This document shows, piece by piece, positions 1 through 4,945 of a DNA stretch of 5,585 bases. The notes beneath the pieces are model-generated. The model had not been told where the DNA came from. It ran no database searches and saw nothing but the letters and a program-made list of their open reading frames with translations. The DNA lies in the NCBI GenBank assembly GCA_003240795.1, contig QFNK01000137.1, positions 1 through 5,585 on the forward strand. Direction: 5' to 3'. Origin of the DNA: Micavibrio aeruginosavorus (GTDB taxonomy: Bacteria > Pseudomonadota > Alphaproteobacteria > Micavibrionales > Micavibrionaceae). Numbering within the stretch: the stretch's first letter is position 1; the number at the start of each line of letters is the position of its first letter. The translations under genes were made by a program, and so were the position numbers.

Positions 1-467
1 GTGATTTCATGGATACGCTCCAGCGGTTGATAACAATCCGTAATGCCGCTGAAGGAAACGATCCTAGGCTGCCACGCCTTGGAAGAAAGTTTTGCCGCCA
101 GCAATTGGGCGGCGTCATGTTTGACGAATATCTTCGTCTCGAAATCAAGCCCCGGAGACAGGCCGAGATATTCATGCGTTGGACGCGCATAGCAATAAAT
201 GCATCCGTGTTCACATCCGCGATACGGATTGACGGTCGCCTCCATCCCTACGTCAGGGCTGTCGTTGGTGGATATGATGGTGCGCGACGTGTCGGGAAAA
301 GTCTGCGTTCGCGCCTGCAATCCGTCGCCGTTTTCCGAATATAATTCGTCCAGATAATTCCCGTCCGCCTCTCCGGTGTATTTTTCAAACCGGCCGGCCA
401 TATTGACCCCCGTGCCGCGCCCCCGGCTTGTATTCAGAAATTTCTTTGCCTCGGAATCGTTTTGCAT
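1..467 (-). CDS. PA0069/Rv2578c-type radical SAM protein, N-terminal part (cut by left edge)
   Basis: Reading the minus strand from an ATG at 467 gives about 155 residues with no stop before the window edge, so the C-terminal half is missing. The visible part holds the radical SAM cluster motif C-x3-C-x2-C (CEHGCIYC, Cys85, Cys89, Cys92), which binds the 4Fe-4S cluster that cleaves S-adenosylmethionine. Other family marks are the early GRGTGVN stretch (residues 17-22), VNPYRGCEHGC, and SFSGITDCYQPLER near residue 139-151. This pattern fits the PA0069/Rv2578c group, related to spore photoproduct lyase; members are usually around 350 residues and their substrate is not established. The protein is predicted to be cytosolic. 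The start is uncertain: a GTG at 503 is in frame upstream, after an in-frame TAG, and neither start has a well-spaced ribosome binding site. It is divergent from the AI-2E gene with a very short shared upstream region. Family call is firm, function is not. Confidence 0.9.
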   Translation of the reverse strand, partial: MQNDSEAKKFLNTSRGRGTGVNMAGRFEKYTGEADGNYLDELYSENGDGLQARTQTFPDTSRTIISTNDSPDVGMEATVNPYRGCEHGCIYCYARPTHEYLGLSPGLDFETKIFVKHDAAQLLAAKLSSKAWQPRIVSFSGITDCYQPLERIHEI

Positions 468-548
468 GAATGGAGCATAGCGGAATATTTTGAAATGTTC
501 CACATTTGTTCTCTATGCGAAATCACCTCCACCTGTCAGAGTCGGGAT
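468..548. other. Short divergent upstream region between the radical SAM and AI-2E genes
   Basis: This stretch must hold the start signals of both genes, but I find no convincing -35/-10 pair on either strand. A perfect Shine-Dalgarno-like GGAGGTGAT lies on the minus strand at 530-522, about 18 bases from the GTG at 503 and too far from the ATG at 467 to serve either in the normal way. Confidence 0.4.
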
Positions 549-1565
549 ATGTTTTTCGGACCAGACACCTCCCGCATCAATCTTTTCTCCTATGCCTTTG
601 CAGGGTTCGCCCTGATCGCCGTACTATGGCTCGGCCTCGTGCCGGCGCTGCTCGGCGGATTGCTGGTTTACAATCTGGTCATTTTCGGCGCGCGCAGACT
701 CTCCCAGATCGGGGTGCTGCCCGATGCAGCCAAAATTATCCTTATCATCGTCATATCGCTGATTGTCGTGTCCTCGATAGCGCTCGGCATCATCATGTTC
801 ACGTCATATATAACGGACGGGCGGGAGAGCCTTGCCCTCCTGATGCAGAAAATGGCGGACGTGGTTATCATCGGCACGAATTACATGCCCGCATGGGCGC
901 ATGAATATCTGCCGGCCAACATCGACGAATGGCAGGTCGCAGGCGCGGAATGGCTGCGTGAGAACGCGCAGTATTTCAGCGTGATCGGACGCGACGCCGC
1001 AGCGTTGTTCCTGCATCTCTTCATCGGCATGATCATCGGCGGCATGGTTGCCCTTCATCCGGCCATGCCCTCATCTCGCAAAGCGCCGCTCGCCCACGCG
1101 TTATCCGAACGGGTTGAATATCTTGGACTGGCCTTCCGCCGCGTCGTATTTTCGCAGATCCGCATCTCGGCGCTGAACACCATGTTGACGGGTATCTTTC
1201 TTACTTTTGTGATGCCCGCAATAGGCTATGAGGTCCCCCTCGTCAAAACCATGATCGCTGTGACTTTTATCGCGGGCCTGCTGCCTATTATCGGGAATCT
1301 TATTTCAAACACCGTCATTTTCCTGATCGCGCTCAGCGTGTCGCATGTCGCGGCGGTGATCGCCCTGCTCTACCTGATTGTGATTCACAAGCTGGAATAT
1401 TTCATCAATGCCAAGATCATAGGCACGCAAATCCGCGCCCGCGCCTGGGAAATCCTTCTCGCCCTGCTTGTGATGGAAACGGCCTTCGGGATAGCGGGAC
1501 TGATCGTCGCGCCGATTTATTATGCGTACATGAAGGACGAGCTGTCGGCCAAAAAACTGATCTAG
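549..1565 (+). CDS. AI-2E family transporter-like membrane protein
   Basis: The 338-residue protein is strongly hydrophobic, with about eight membrane segments: roughly residues 12-30 and 32-48, 62-86, 151-170, 209-226, 232-260, 262-280 and 300-327. The C-terminal half carries the family pattern: GLLPIIGNLIS (243-253), then a long helix ending HKLEYFINAKIIGTQI (280-295), then the last helices with FGIAGLIVAPIYYAY. This matches the AI-2E/PerM/UPF0118 family, whose members include proposed autoinducer-2 exporters and sodium/proton antiporters; the name should not be read as proof of AI-2 transport. Length is close to the usual 350 residues. I chose the ATG at 549 because the frame stays open upstream to a TTG at 462 that would overlap the divergent radical SAM gene, and the extra residues look hydrophilic and Cys-rich rather than family-like. 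An ATG at 495 is possible. No clear ribosome binding site decides between them. It ends five bases before the convergent VOC gene. Confidence 0.88.
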   Translation: MFFGPDTSRINLFSYAFAGFALIAVLWLGLVPALLGGLLVYNLVIFGARRLSQIGVLPDAAKIILIIVISLIVVSSIALGIIMFTSYITDGRESLALLMQKMADVVIIGTNYMPAWAHEYLPANIDEWQVAGAEWLRENAQYFSVIGRDAAALFLHLFIGMIIGGMVALHPAMPSSRKAPLAHALSERVEYLGLAFRRVVFSQIRISALNTMLTGIFLTFVMPAIGYEVPLVKTMIAVTFIAGLLPIIGNLISNTVIFLIALSVSHVAAVIALLYLIVIHKLEYFINAKIIGTQIRARAWEILLALLVMETAFGIAGLIVAPIYYAYMKDELSAKKLI

Positions 1566-1570
1566 CCGCC

Positions 1571-1960
1571 CTAAAAAGGCAGGCAGTCAGGAACAAGCGT
1601 CTTCTCGTGAACATTCACAAGGACGCGGTTCGGGTCATACACCACGAAATGCGGTTTGCCGTGGATGTCATGCCCGTATTCCTTGTATAGCTCCAGCCCT
1701 TCCATATACAGGCGGTCATAAGCCGCCTTCGCATCGGCAACCTCGAGGCTGATGATCAGCCCCTGAACCGGCGGAACGCGCTCCGAAACACACTCATGCT
1801 TGGCATCGAAAATCGCGATCTTCAGATCCGGATTGTCATGCCCTTTTAGCATGACATAGCCGTCTTTTTCGATGGCGGGAACGAAGCCGAAAAAGTCCTC
1901 GTAAAAATTGACTGTGTCGATAAGTTTTTCCGACACAAGGATAGGATAAAAGGATCCCAT
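1571..1960 (-). CDS. VOC superfamily (glyoxalase/bleomycin-resistance fold) protein
   Basis: The 129-residue product has the two-half beta-alpha-beta-beta-beta layout of the vicinal oxygen chelate fold. The first half has the typical helix and strand TVNFYEDFFGFVPAIEKDGY, the second has LIISLEVADAKAAYDRLYMEG followed by PHFVVYDPNRVLVNVHE, which mirrors the common hFxxxDPdGxxxxxxE ending. Metal ligands are only partly evident: the closing Glu of VNVHE is in place, but the usual His or Gln on the first strand is not obvious, so it could be a binding or antidote protein rather than a metalloenzyme. Substrate unknown. The ATG at 1960 is preferred over an in-frame GTG at 1966 because AGAGGT sits six bases before the ATG and would abut the GTG. 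The gene is divergent from a TetR regulator and shares its palindromic control region, so it is the best candidate regulatory target. Confidence 0.88.
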   Translation of the reverse strand: MGSFYPILVSEKLIDTVNFYEDFFGFVPAIEKDGYVMLKGHDNPDLKIAIFDAKHECVSERVPPVQGLIISLEVADAKAAYDRLYMEGLELYKEYGHDIHGKPHFVVYDPNRVLVNVHEKTLVPDCLPF

Positions 1961-1966
1961 GGGCAC

Positions 1967-1972
1967 ACCTCT
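1967..1972 (-). promoter_or_regulatory. Ribosome binding site of the VOC gene
   Basis: The minus strand reads AGAGGT, six bases before the ATG at 1960. This fits a Shine-Dalgarno site and argues against the GTG at 1966, which it directly touches. Confidence 0.75.
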
Positions 1973-1981
1973 ATTGTATTG

Positions 1982-2015
1982 TTTTCTTACGATGACTAAG
2001 GTAGATTTTCTTACG
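1982..2015. repeat. Direct repeat TTTTCTTACG, two copies 24 bp apart
   Basis: The same ten bases occur at 1982-1991 and 2006-2015. The second copy overlaps the predicted -10 of the VOC promoter and abuts the palindrome; the first lies just after the expected VOC start point. Function unknown; chance is possible in AT-rich DNA. Confidence 0.5.
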
Positions 2016-2033
2016 TTATTGACAAGTTGTCAA
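2005..2033 (-). promoter_or_regulatory. Predicted sigma-70-type promoter of the VOC gene
   Basis: On the minus strand, TTGACA (2033 to 2028) is followed after 17 bases by GAAAAT (2010 to 2005), a perfect -35 and a 4 of 6 match to the -10 at ideal spacing. The -35 lies in one arm of the 21-bp palindrome. Expected transcription start is near 1998, leaving a leader of about 37 bases. Predicted from sequence only. Confidence 0.55.
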
Positions 2034-2036
2034 TAA
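2016..2036. promoter_or_regulatory. 21-bp palindrome, probable TetR-family operator
   Basis: The arms TTATTGACAA and TTGTCAATAA are perfect reverse complements of ten bases around a single central G. Size and symmetry fit a site for a dimeric TetR-family repressor, and the site lies between the tetR-like gene and the divergent VOC gene. Each arm contains TTGACA on one strand, so the palindrome covers the predicted -35 of both promoters. Binding by the adjacent regulator is inferred from position and from common autoregulation in this family. Confidence 0.72.
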
Positions 2037-2050
2037 TTTTAGAATATAAT
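2019..2050 (+). promoter_or_regulatory. Predicted promoter of the TetR-peptidase-ribF unit
   Basis: TTGACA at 2019-2024 is a perfect -35. A perfect TATAAT lies at 2045-2050 but 20 bases away, longer than normal; an alternative TAGAAT at 2040-2045 is 15 bases away, shorter than normal. One of the two probably serves, possibly weakly or with help from an activator. The -35 lies inside the palindrome and the expected start point falls in the second inverted repeat. Confidence 0.5.
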
Positions 2051-2051
2051 A

Positions 2052-2068
2052 ATGTAGTAAAACTACAT
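2052..2068. repeat. 17-bp inverted repeat at the tetR transcription start region
   Basis: ATGTAGT and ACTACAT are perfect seven-base arms around AAA. The element begins two bases after the TATAAT at 2045-2050, so it covers the likely transcription start. Its sequence differs from the 21-bp palindrome, so it may bind a different regulator, or simply fold weakly in the leader RNA. Confidence 0.55.
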
Positions 2069-2097
2069 AACCGTTTTCCCTTTAAGAGTTTGAGTTC

Positions 2098-2691
2098 ATG
2101 GCAAAAAAGATCGGTCCGAATAAGGAAAACCTCGAAGCGACACGTAAAAATTTTTTACAAATCGCCAGTGAGGAGTTCGCCAGCAAGGGCTATTACGATA
2201 CGTCAACCGCCGTGATCGTCGAAAAAAGCGGCATGGCGCGTGGGTCGCTCTACTACCATTTTGGTGACAAAAAAGGTTTGTTTCAGGCCGTGTACGAACA
2301 GTTGATGTACCAGATCAAAGAAACAATCCGTGTAGAAATTGAAACAACGAAAGAAGCAAGGCAAGCCCTCATAAATGCTTGCCTTGCTTTCCTCGATGTC
2401 TGCACACAAAGCAGCACACGGCGGATCATTATCGATGTGCATACCGCCCTGACCTATCCGGAAAGGATCGCCGTGCTTCAGAAAACATTGCTGTCCGAAT
2501 TGCGCGTCTTGATCGACAATGCGCGCGCGGCCGGATATTTCAAGCAATACGATCCGCAGTCCCTTATGATCATTATTTTCAGCATGATCAGCGAGGGCGG
2601 CCGCAGCTTTGAAATCTCGAGCGATGTAAAGAAATCGCGCGAACTGCTCGGACGCGACTTCGTCCTGTTCATGGAACGCGCAAGTGCCTGA
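2098..2691 (+). CDS. TetR/AcrR family transcriptional regulator
   Basis: The 197-residue protein has the TetR N-terminal DNA-binding domain: a first helix (residues 14-30, RKNFLQIASEEFASKG), then the helix-turn-helix (about 37-56) with EKSGMARGSLYYHFGDKKGLF, the classic signature. The remainder is a helical ligand-binding and dimerisation domain with no residues that tell the ligand. Length is usual for the family. The ATG at 2098 follows a weak AAGAG about nine bases upstream and removes no conserved residues. It is divergent from the VOC gene across a palindromic control region, so it likely represses itself and that gene. Its last codons overlap the start of the peptidase gene by eight bases, so the two are probably translated from one message. 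The first half of the gene is visibly more AT-rich than the neighbours, and it contains a perfect 13-bp hairpin at 2354-2389. Confidence 0.93.
   Translation: MAKKIGPNKENLEATRKNFLQIASEEFASKGYYDTSTAVIVEKSGMARGSLYYHFGDKKGLFQAVYEQLMYQIKETIRVEIETTKEARQALINACLAFLDVCTQSSTRRIIIDVHTALTYPERIAVLQKTLLSELRVLIDNARAAGYFKQYDPQSLMIIIFSMISEGGRSFEISSDVKKSRELLGRDFVLFMERASA
2354..2389. repeat. Perfect 13-bp inverted repeat inside the tetR-like gene
   Basis: Arms AAGCAAGGCAAGC (2354-2366) and GCTTGCCTTGCTT (2377-2389) are exact reverse complements around a ten-base loop. It lies in the coding sequence for residues KEARQALINACLAF and does not disturb the frame. Only three T's follow, so it is not a standard terminator. 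Confidence 0.8.
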
Positions 2692-3397
2692 GGCGATAAA
2701 GGCGGATGCCCTGATCCCGATGGATATTTTCCCGGGCGAGCCTTTTCTGATCGACATTGTCTATGCCGATAAAAACCATCCGCACAATATTTTCGGCTGC
2801 GCGCTCTATCATGAAAGCGCCCGCTTGATCCTGCAGCGCGACATGGCACGCATCATCCTGCTATGCGCGCGGGCTTTGCGGGAGACTCACGGATGGACGC
2901 TCGTGCTGAAAGACGGGCTGCGCCCGGTCGAGGCACAGGCGCGGATGGCGGAGACGAATATCGTAAAGGAAAACCCCCACTGGCTGGAGGGTCCACGCCG
3001 CATGCTCTCCTCGCCGGGCGTCGGCGCGCATCCGCGCGGCATGGCCATCGATGTGTCCGTTATAGACCGGGACAACAACCCCGTCGACATGGGCACGGTG
3101 TTCGACGAAATGACGGAGCAGTCCGCCCGCGATTACACAGGATTTTCAGCCCTTGTGCTGGAAAACCGCAGAATACTGCAAACCGCCTTTACGGACAGTG
3201 CGGCAAAACTGGATCTTCCCATGCTGCCCCTTCCGTCAGAATGGTGGGATTTCCGCTTTCCGTCGGACTACACACGCGGCTTTGCCCCGCTCTCTGACGC
3301 TGACCTGCCGGACGACCTGAAAATCTGTGTAAAACGGGTGCAGGCGGATGCGGGCAAGGACGCTGCCCTTGCAAAATCCGTCCTTTTGTCCTTATAA
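2684..3397 (+). CDS. VanX/DdpX-like D-Ala-D-Ala dipeptidase (peptidase M15D), variant zinc site
   Basis: The 237-residue protein resembles zinc D-alanyl-D-alanine dipeptidases, which split the D-Ala-D-Ala unit of peptidoglycan precursors or turnover products. Visible motifs: KDGLRP (Arg80, counterpart of the transition-state Arg of VanX), HPRGMAIDVSV (His116 and Asp123, two zinc ligands in HxxGxAxD) and SEWWDFRF (Glu186, the catalytic base). The last zinc ligand, normally His in EWWH, is Asp189 here. Asp can bind zinc, so activity may be kept, but substrate or rate could differ. No signal peptide is seen, so it is probably cytosolic. It is somewhat longer than VanX (about 200 residues), mainly at the two ends. 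The GTG at 2684 overlaps the TetR gene by eight bases, with GGA eight bases upstream; an ATG at 2720 (residue 13) is the alternative start. ribF follows after seven bases. Family call is firm; exact activity is inferred. Confidence 0.88.
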   Translation: MPEAIKADALIPMDIFPGEPFLIDIVYADKNHPHNIFGCALYHESARLILQRDMARIILLCARALRETHGWTLVLKDGLRPVEAQARMAETNIVKENPHWLEGPRRMLSSPGVGAHPRGMAIDVSVIDRDNNPVDMGTVFDEMTEQSARDYTGFSALVLENRRILQTAFTDSAAKLDLPMLPLPSEWWDFRFPSDYTRGFAPLSDADLPDDLKICVKRVQADAGKDAALAKSVLLSL

Positions 3398-3404
3398 AGC
3401 GGAC

Positions 3405-4337
3405 ATGAAGGTCTTTGAATCCATCGACGAAATCACAGGCGACGCGCGGGGCGCGGTCATCGCCATTGGCAATTTCGACGGTGTCCATCTCGGGCATCAG
3501 GCTCTTCTGGCAGACGCAAAGAAGATGGCCGATGCCAAACACGTTCCTTTCGGCGTCCTGACGTTCGAACCGCATCCCCGCGCGGTGTTCCGTCCAGACG
3601 ATCCGCCCTTCCGCATAACGTCGGTTGAATTGAAGCGCGAGCGCCTCGCACGCAGCGGCGCGGATTTCGTGACCTCCCTGCCCTTTGACTGGGATTTCGC
3701 CAGCCAGAGCGCTGATGATTTCGTGCAGAACATCCTCCTCAAATCCCTTTCCCCCGCGCATGTTTTCGTCGGCGCCGACTTCCGTTTCGGACAGCTGCGC
3801 AAAGGATGCACGGACACGATCGCGGCGCACGGTATAGAGGTCAGCCCCTTCTCCCCCGTATGCGGCGCGAACGCGGAAAAATACTCCTCCAGTGATATAC
3901 GCGGCGCCCTTCGTATCGGCGATATCGAAAAAGCCAACGCCGTTCTAGGCTGGGACTGGGAGATACGCGGAACGATCCAGCGCGGCGACCGCCGCGGGCA
4001 CGAGCTGGGCTACCCCACCGCCAATGTCCCGCTCGGCGATATCCTGCATCCGTCCTACGGCATTTATGCCACATGGGTGATGATCGAAGGTGAAAGCGAA
4101 TGGCGCATGGCGGCCACGAATATCGGCATCCGCCCTATGTTCGAATTAAAGGTTGGACAGGTAGAAGCTCATATTCTGGACATGGATGACATTGATATAT
4201 ATGGCAAAAAACTGCGCGTCCGTCCGGTAAAGCGCCTGCGCGGCGAAGCAAAATTCACTTCTCTGGAAGCACTAATAGAACAGATTGAAACAGACTGCGC
4301 GGAAACCCGCAAAATCCTTGCATCCTCCTGTGGGTAA
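3405..4337 (+). CDS. ribF: Bifunctional riboflavin kinase / FAD synthetase
   Basis: RibF phosphorylates riboflavin to FMN and then adenylates FMN to FAD, in the cytosol. The N-terminal nucleotidyltransferase domain shows GNFDGVHLGH (residues 22-31), VGADFRFG (122-129) and SSSDIR (161-166, the ISSTxIR-type motif), ending with the ALRIGDIEKANAVLG stretch that leads into the kinase domain. The C-terminal flavokinase domain shows RGDRRGHELGYPTANV (193-208, with the Mg/ATP-binding PTAN), SYGIYA, NIGIRPMF (Met in place of the common Thr), VEAHILDM with the catalytic Glu254, and the closing LRVRPVKRLRGEAKF. At 310 residues it has the usual length. The ATG at 3405 starts directly before the conserved domain; the open frame upstream to 3348 overlaps the peptidase gene and carries no family residues. 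It follows the peptidase by seven bases and probably shares its message; an extra promoter inside the upstream gene cannot be excluded, since FAD supply is essential. Confidence 0.97.
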   Translation: MKVFESIDEITGDARGAVIAIGNFDGVHLGHQALLADAKKMADAKHVPFGVLTFEPHPRAVFRPDDPPFRITSVELKRERLARSGADFVTSLPFDWDFASQSADDFVQNILLKSLSPAHVFVGADFRFGQLRKGCTDTIAAHGIEVSPFSPVCGANAEKYSSSDIRGALRIGDIEKANAVLGWDWEIRGTIQRGDRRGHELGYPTANVPLGDILHPSYGIYATWVMIEGESEWRMAATNIGIRPMFELKVGQVEAHILDMDDIDIYGKKLRVRPVKRLRGEAKFTSLEALIEQIETDCAETRKILASSCG

Positions 4338-4342
4338 TTCTG

Positions 4343-4370
4343 TTGACATTAACCAATTCACCTCTATATA
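4343..4370 (+). promoter_or_regulatory. Predicted sigma-70-type promoter of the two small genes
   Basis: TTGACA (4343-4348) and TATATA (4365-4370) are separated by 16 bases. The box starts only five bases after the ribF stop. The expected start point near 4377 gives a leader of about 48 bases containing a small GCCG/CGGC hairpin at 4387-4399. This points to a transcription unit separate from ribF. Confidence 0.65.
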
Positions 4371-4412
4371 CAGCCCTATAAAAAGCGCCGGAAAACGGCC
4401 GAAACGTGTAGT

Positions 4413-4418
4413 AGAGGA
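4413..4418 (+). promoter_or_regulatory. Ribosome binding site of the 50-codon gene
   Basis: AGAGGA lies six bases before the ATG at 4425. This is one of the best-formed ribosome binding sites in the window and the main reason to accept such a short gene. Confidence 0.75.
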
Positions 4419-4424
4419 CACAAA

Positions 4425-4577
4425 ATGAACGCACATGTCACAAAGCCGGTAAACGTCTCCGCCGCCTTTACCAAATCCTTGCAGCAACAGCAGCAACGCT
4501 CCCAATCCTGCCCGGATGCCATGCGCATCCAGCGCGAGAAGGAAATCCAGCAGCAGCAGCAACAGCCGCAGATGTAG
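4425..4577 (+). CDS. Small Gln-rich hypothetical protein, 50 residues
   Basis: I do not recognise this protein. It begins MNAHVTKPVNVSAAFTKS, then has a first Gln run (residues 20-24), a short SQSCPDAMRIQREKE section with one Cys, and a second Gln run (42-47) before the end PQM. About a quarter of the residues are Gln. The middle and C-terminal part could form one charged helix or coiled coil. No signal peptide or membrane segment is seen. Support for a real gene comes from the promoter at 4343-4370, the well-spaced AGAGGA site, and the close spacing (eight bases) to the next small gene, with which it probably forms a two-gene message. Without those signals the Gln runs alone would be weak evidence, because CAG repeats favour open frames. 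Function unknown. Confidence 0.68.
   Translation: MNAHVTKPVNVSAAFTKSLQQQQQRSQSCPDAMRIQREKEIQQQQQQPQM
4482..4572 (+). repeat. Two CAG/CAA-rich tracts within the small gene
   Basis: Five CAG/CAA codons stand in a row near 4482-4496, and a purer tract with four consecutive CAG, then CAA CAG CCG CAG, covers 4548-4571. In-frame trinucleotide tracts like these can gain or lose units without breaking the gene, so length may vary between strains. Confidence 0.7.
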
Positions 4578-4585
4578 GCATCAAT

Positions 4586-4885
4586 ATGAGCCCCGCATCC
4601 ACAGCACTTAGATTATCATCTGAGCGAAGCAAATCGCCCGAGCGCACCTCCGCGACGATCGTGCGCCTGTTCGGCAATGCCGCCGAAGACAATGAAGCGC
4701 TCCGCAAGAAACAGTATGAACGCCAGCGTGAGATGATGGCGGAAGCATTGAAAAACGCGCCGCCCGCCGCCGAGGTCACGCGCTCCGTGCAAAATCAGGC
4801 CCTGCGCTACACACCGGCAGACGAAATGACCGTTGGCAACCAGGCGGCGATGCAGGGCGCCAAAGGCTTCGCTTTCAAGCTGTAA
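4586..4885 (+). CDS. Small hypothetical protein, 99 residues, charged helix
   Basis: I do not recognise this protein. The N-terminus (1-22) is Ser- and Arg-rich, followed by TIVRLFGNAAED and a strongly charged predicted helix EALRKKQYERQREMMAEALKNA (residues 37-58), which resembles a coiled-coil or partner-binding segment. The C-terminal part (60-99) is less structured and ends GAKGFAFKL. There is no signal peptide, membrane segment or Cys. It starts eight bases after the stop of the Gln-rich gene and has no good ribosome binding site of its own, so translation is probably coupled. Codon use looks like that of the neighbours, and it is the only long frame here that agrees with the flanking gene direction. 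It is followed by a strong hairpin with a T-tract. Function unknown; a regulatory or structural role is only a guess. Confidence 0.75.
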   Translation: MSPASTALRLSSERSKSPERTSATIVRLFGNAAEDNEALRKKQYERQREMMAEALKNAPPAAEVTRSVQNQALRYTPADEMTVGNQAAMQGAKGFAFKL

Positions 4886-4906
4886 AACTTCCCTTTATAA
4901 GATTGT

Positions 4907-4945
4907 AAAAAAAGATATCCTGCGCCGCATGGATATCTTTTTTTT
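4907..4945 (+). terminator. Strong hairpin with T-tract; terminator or attenuator over the AEC start
   Basis: The left arm is seven A's plus GATATCC (4907-4920); the right arm is GGATATC plus T's (4931-4944), a perfect 14-bp stem with a ten-base loop, ending in eight T's (4938-4945). It lies 21 bases after the stop of the 99-residue gene, as expected for a Rho-independent terminator, and could work in both directions because of its A-tract. The stem is AT-rich, with only GATATCC adding GC pairs, so efficiency is uncertain. Unusually, the loop and right arm contain the ATG and first codons of the next gene. Confidence 0.75.

Noticed and set aside
9..344. Plus-strand open frame of 111 codons at the left edge
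   Set aside because: The minus strand here encodes a clear radical SAM protein with the CEHGCIYC motif; the plus-strand frame is its shadow and shows no family features.
462..548. N-terminal extension of the AI-2E protein from a TTG at 462
   Set aside because: It would overlap the divergent radical SAM start, adds Cys-rich residues unlike the family, and has no ribosome binding site.
1560..1585. Possible terminator between the convergent AI-2E and VOC genes
   Set aside because: Only a three-base GCC/GGC stem with an A-rich loop is present; it is too weak to call.
2203..2849. Long minus-strand frames opposite the TetR and dipeptidase genes
   Set aside because: They mirror two plus-strand genes with strong motifs (TetR helix-turn-helix, M15D active site) and show no recognisable domain.
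2863..3297. 144-codon plus frame inside the dipeptidase gene
   Set aside because: It is an out-of-frame shadow rich in Arg, Gly and Ala, typical of shifted GC-rich coding DNA.
3189..3937. Minus-strand frames opposite ribF, up to 213 codons
   Set aside because: ribF is unambiguous on the plus strand; these frames are antisense shadows without motifs or ribosome binding sites.
4272..4779. Minus-strand frames opposite the two small genes, one with Leu runs
   Set aside because: The Leu runs are only the antisense reading of CAG repeats, and promoter, ribosome binding site and hairpin all favour the plus strand. The choice is less certain than for the large genes.
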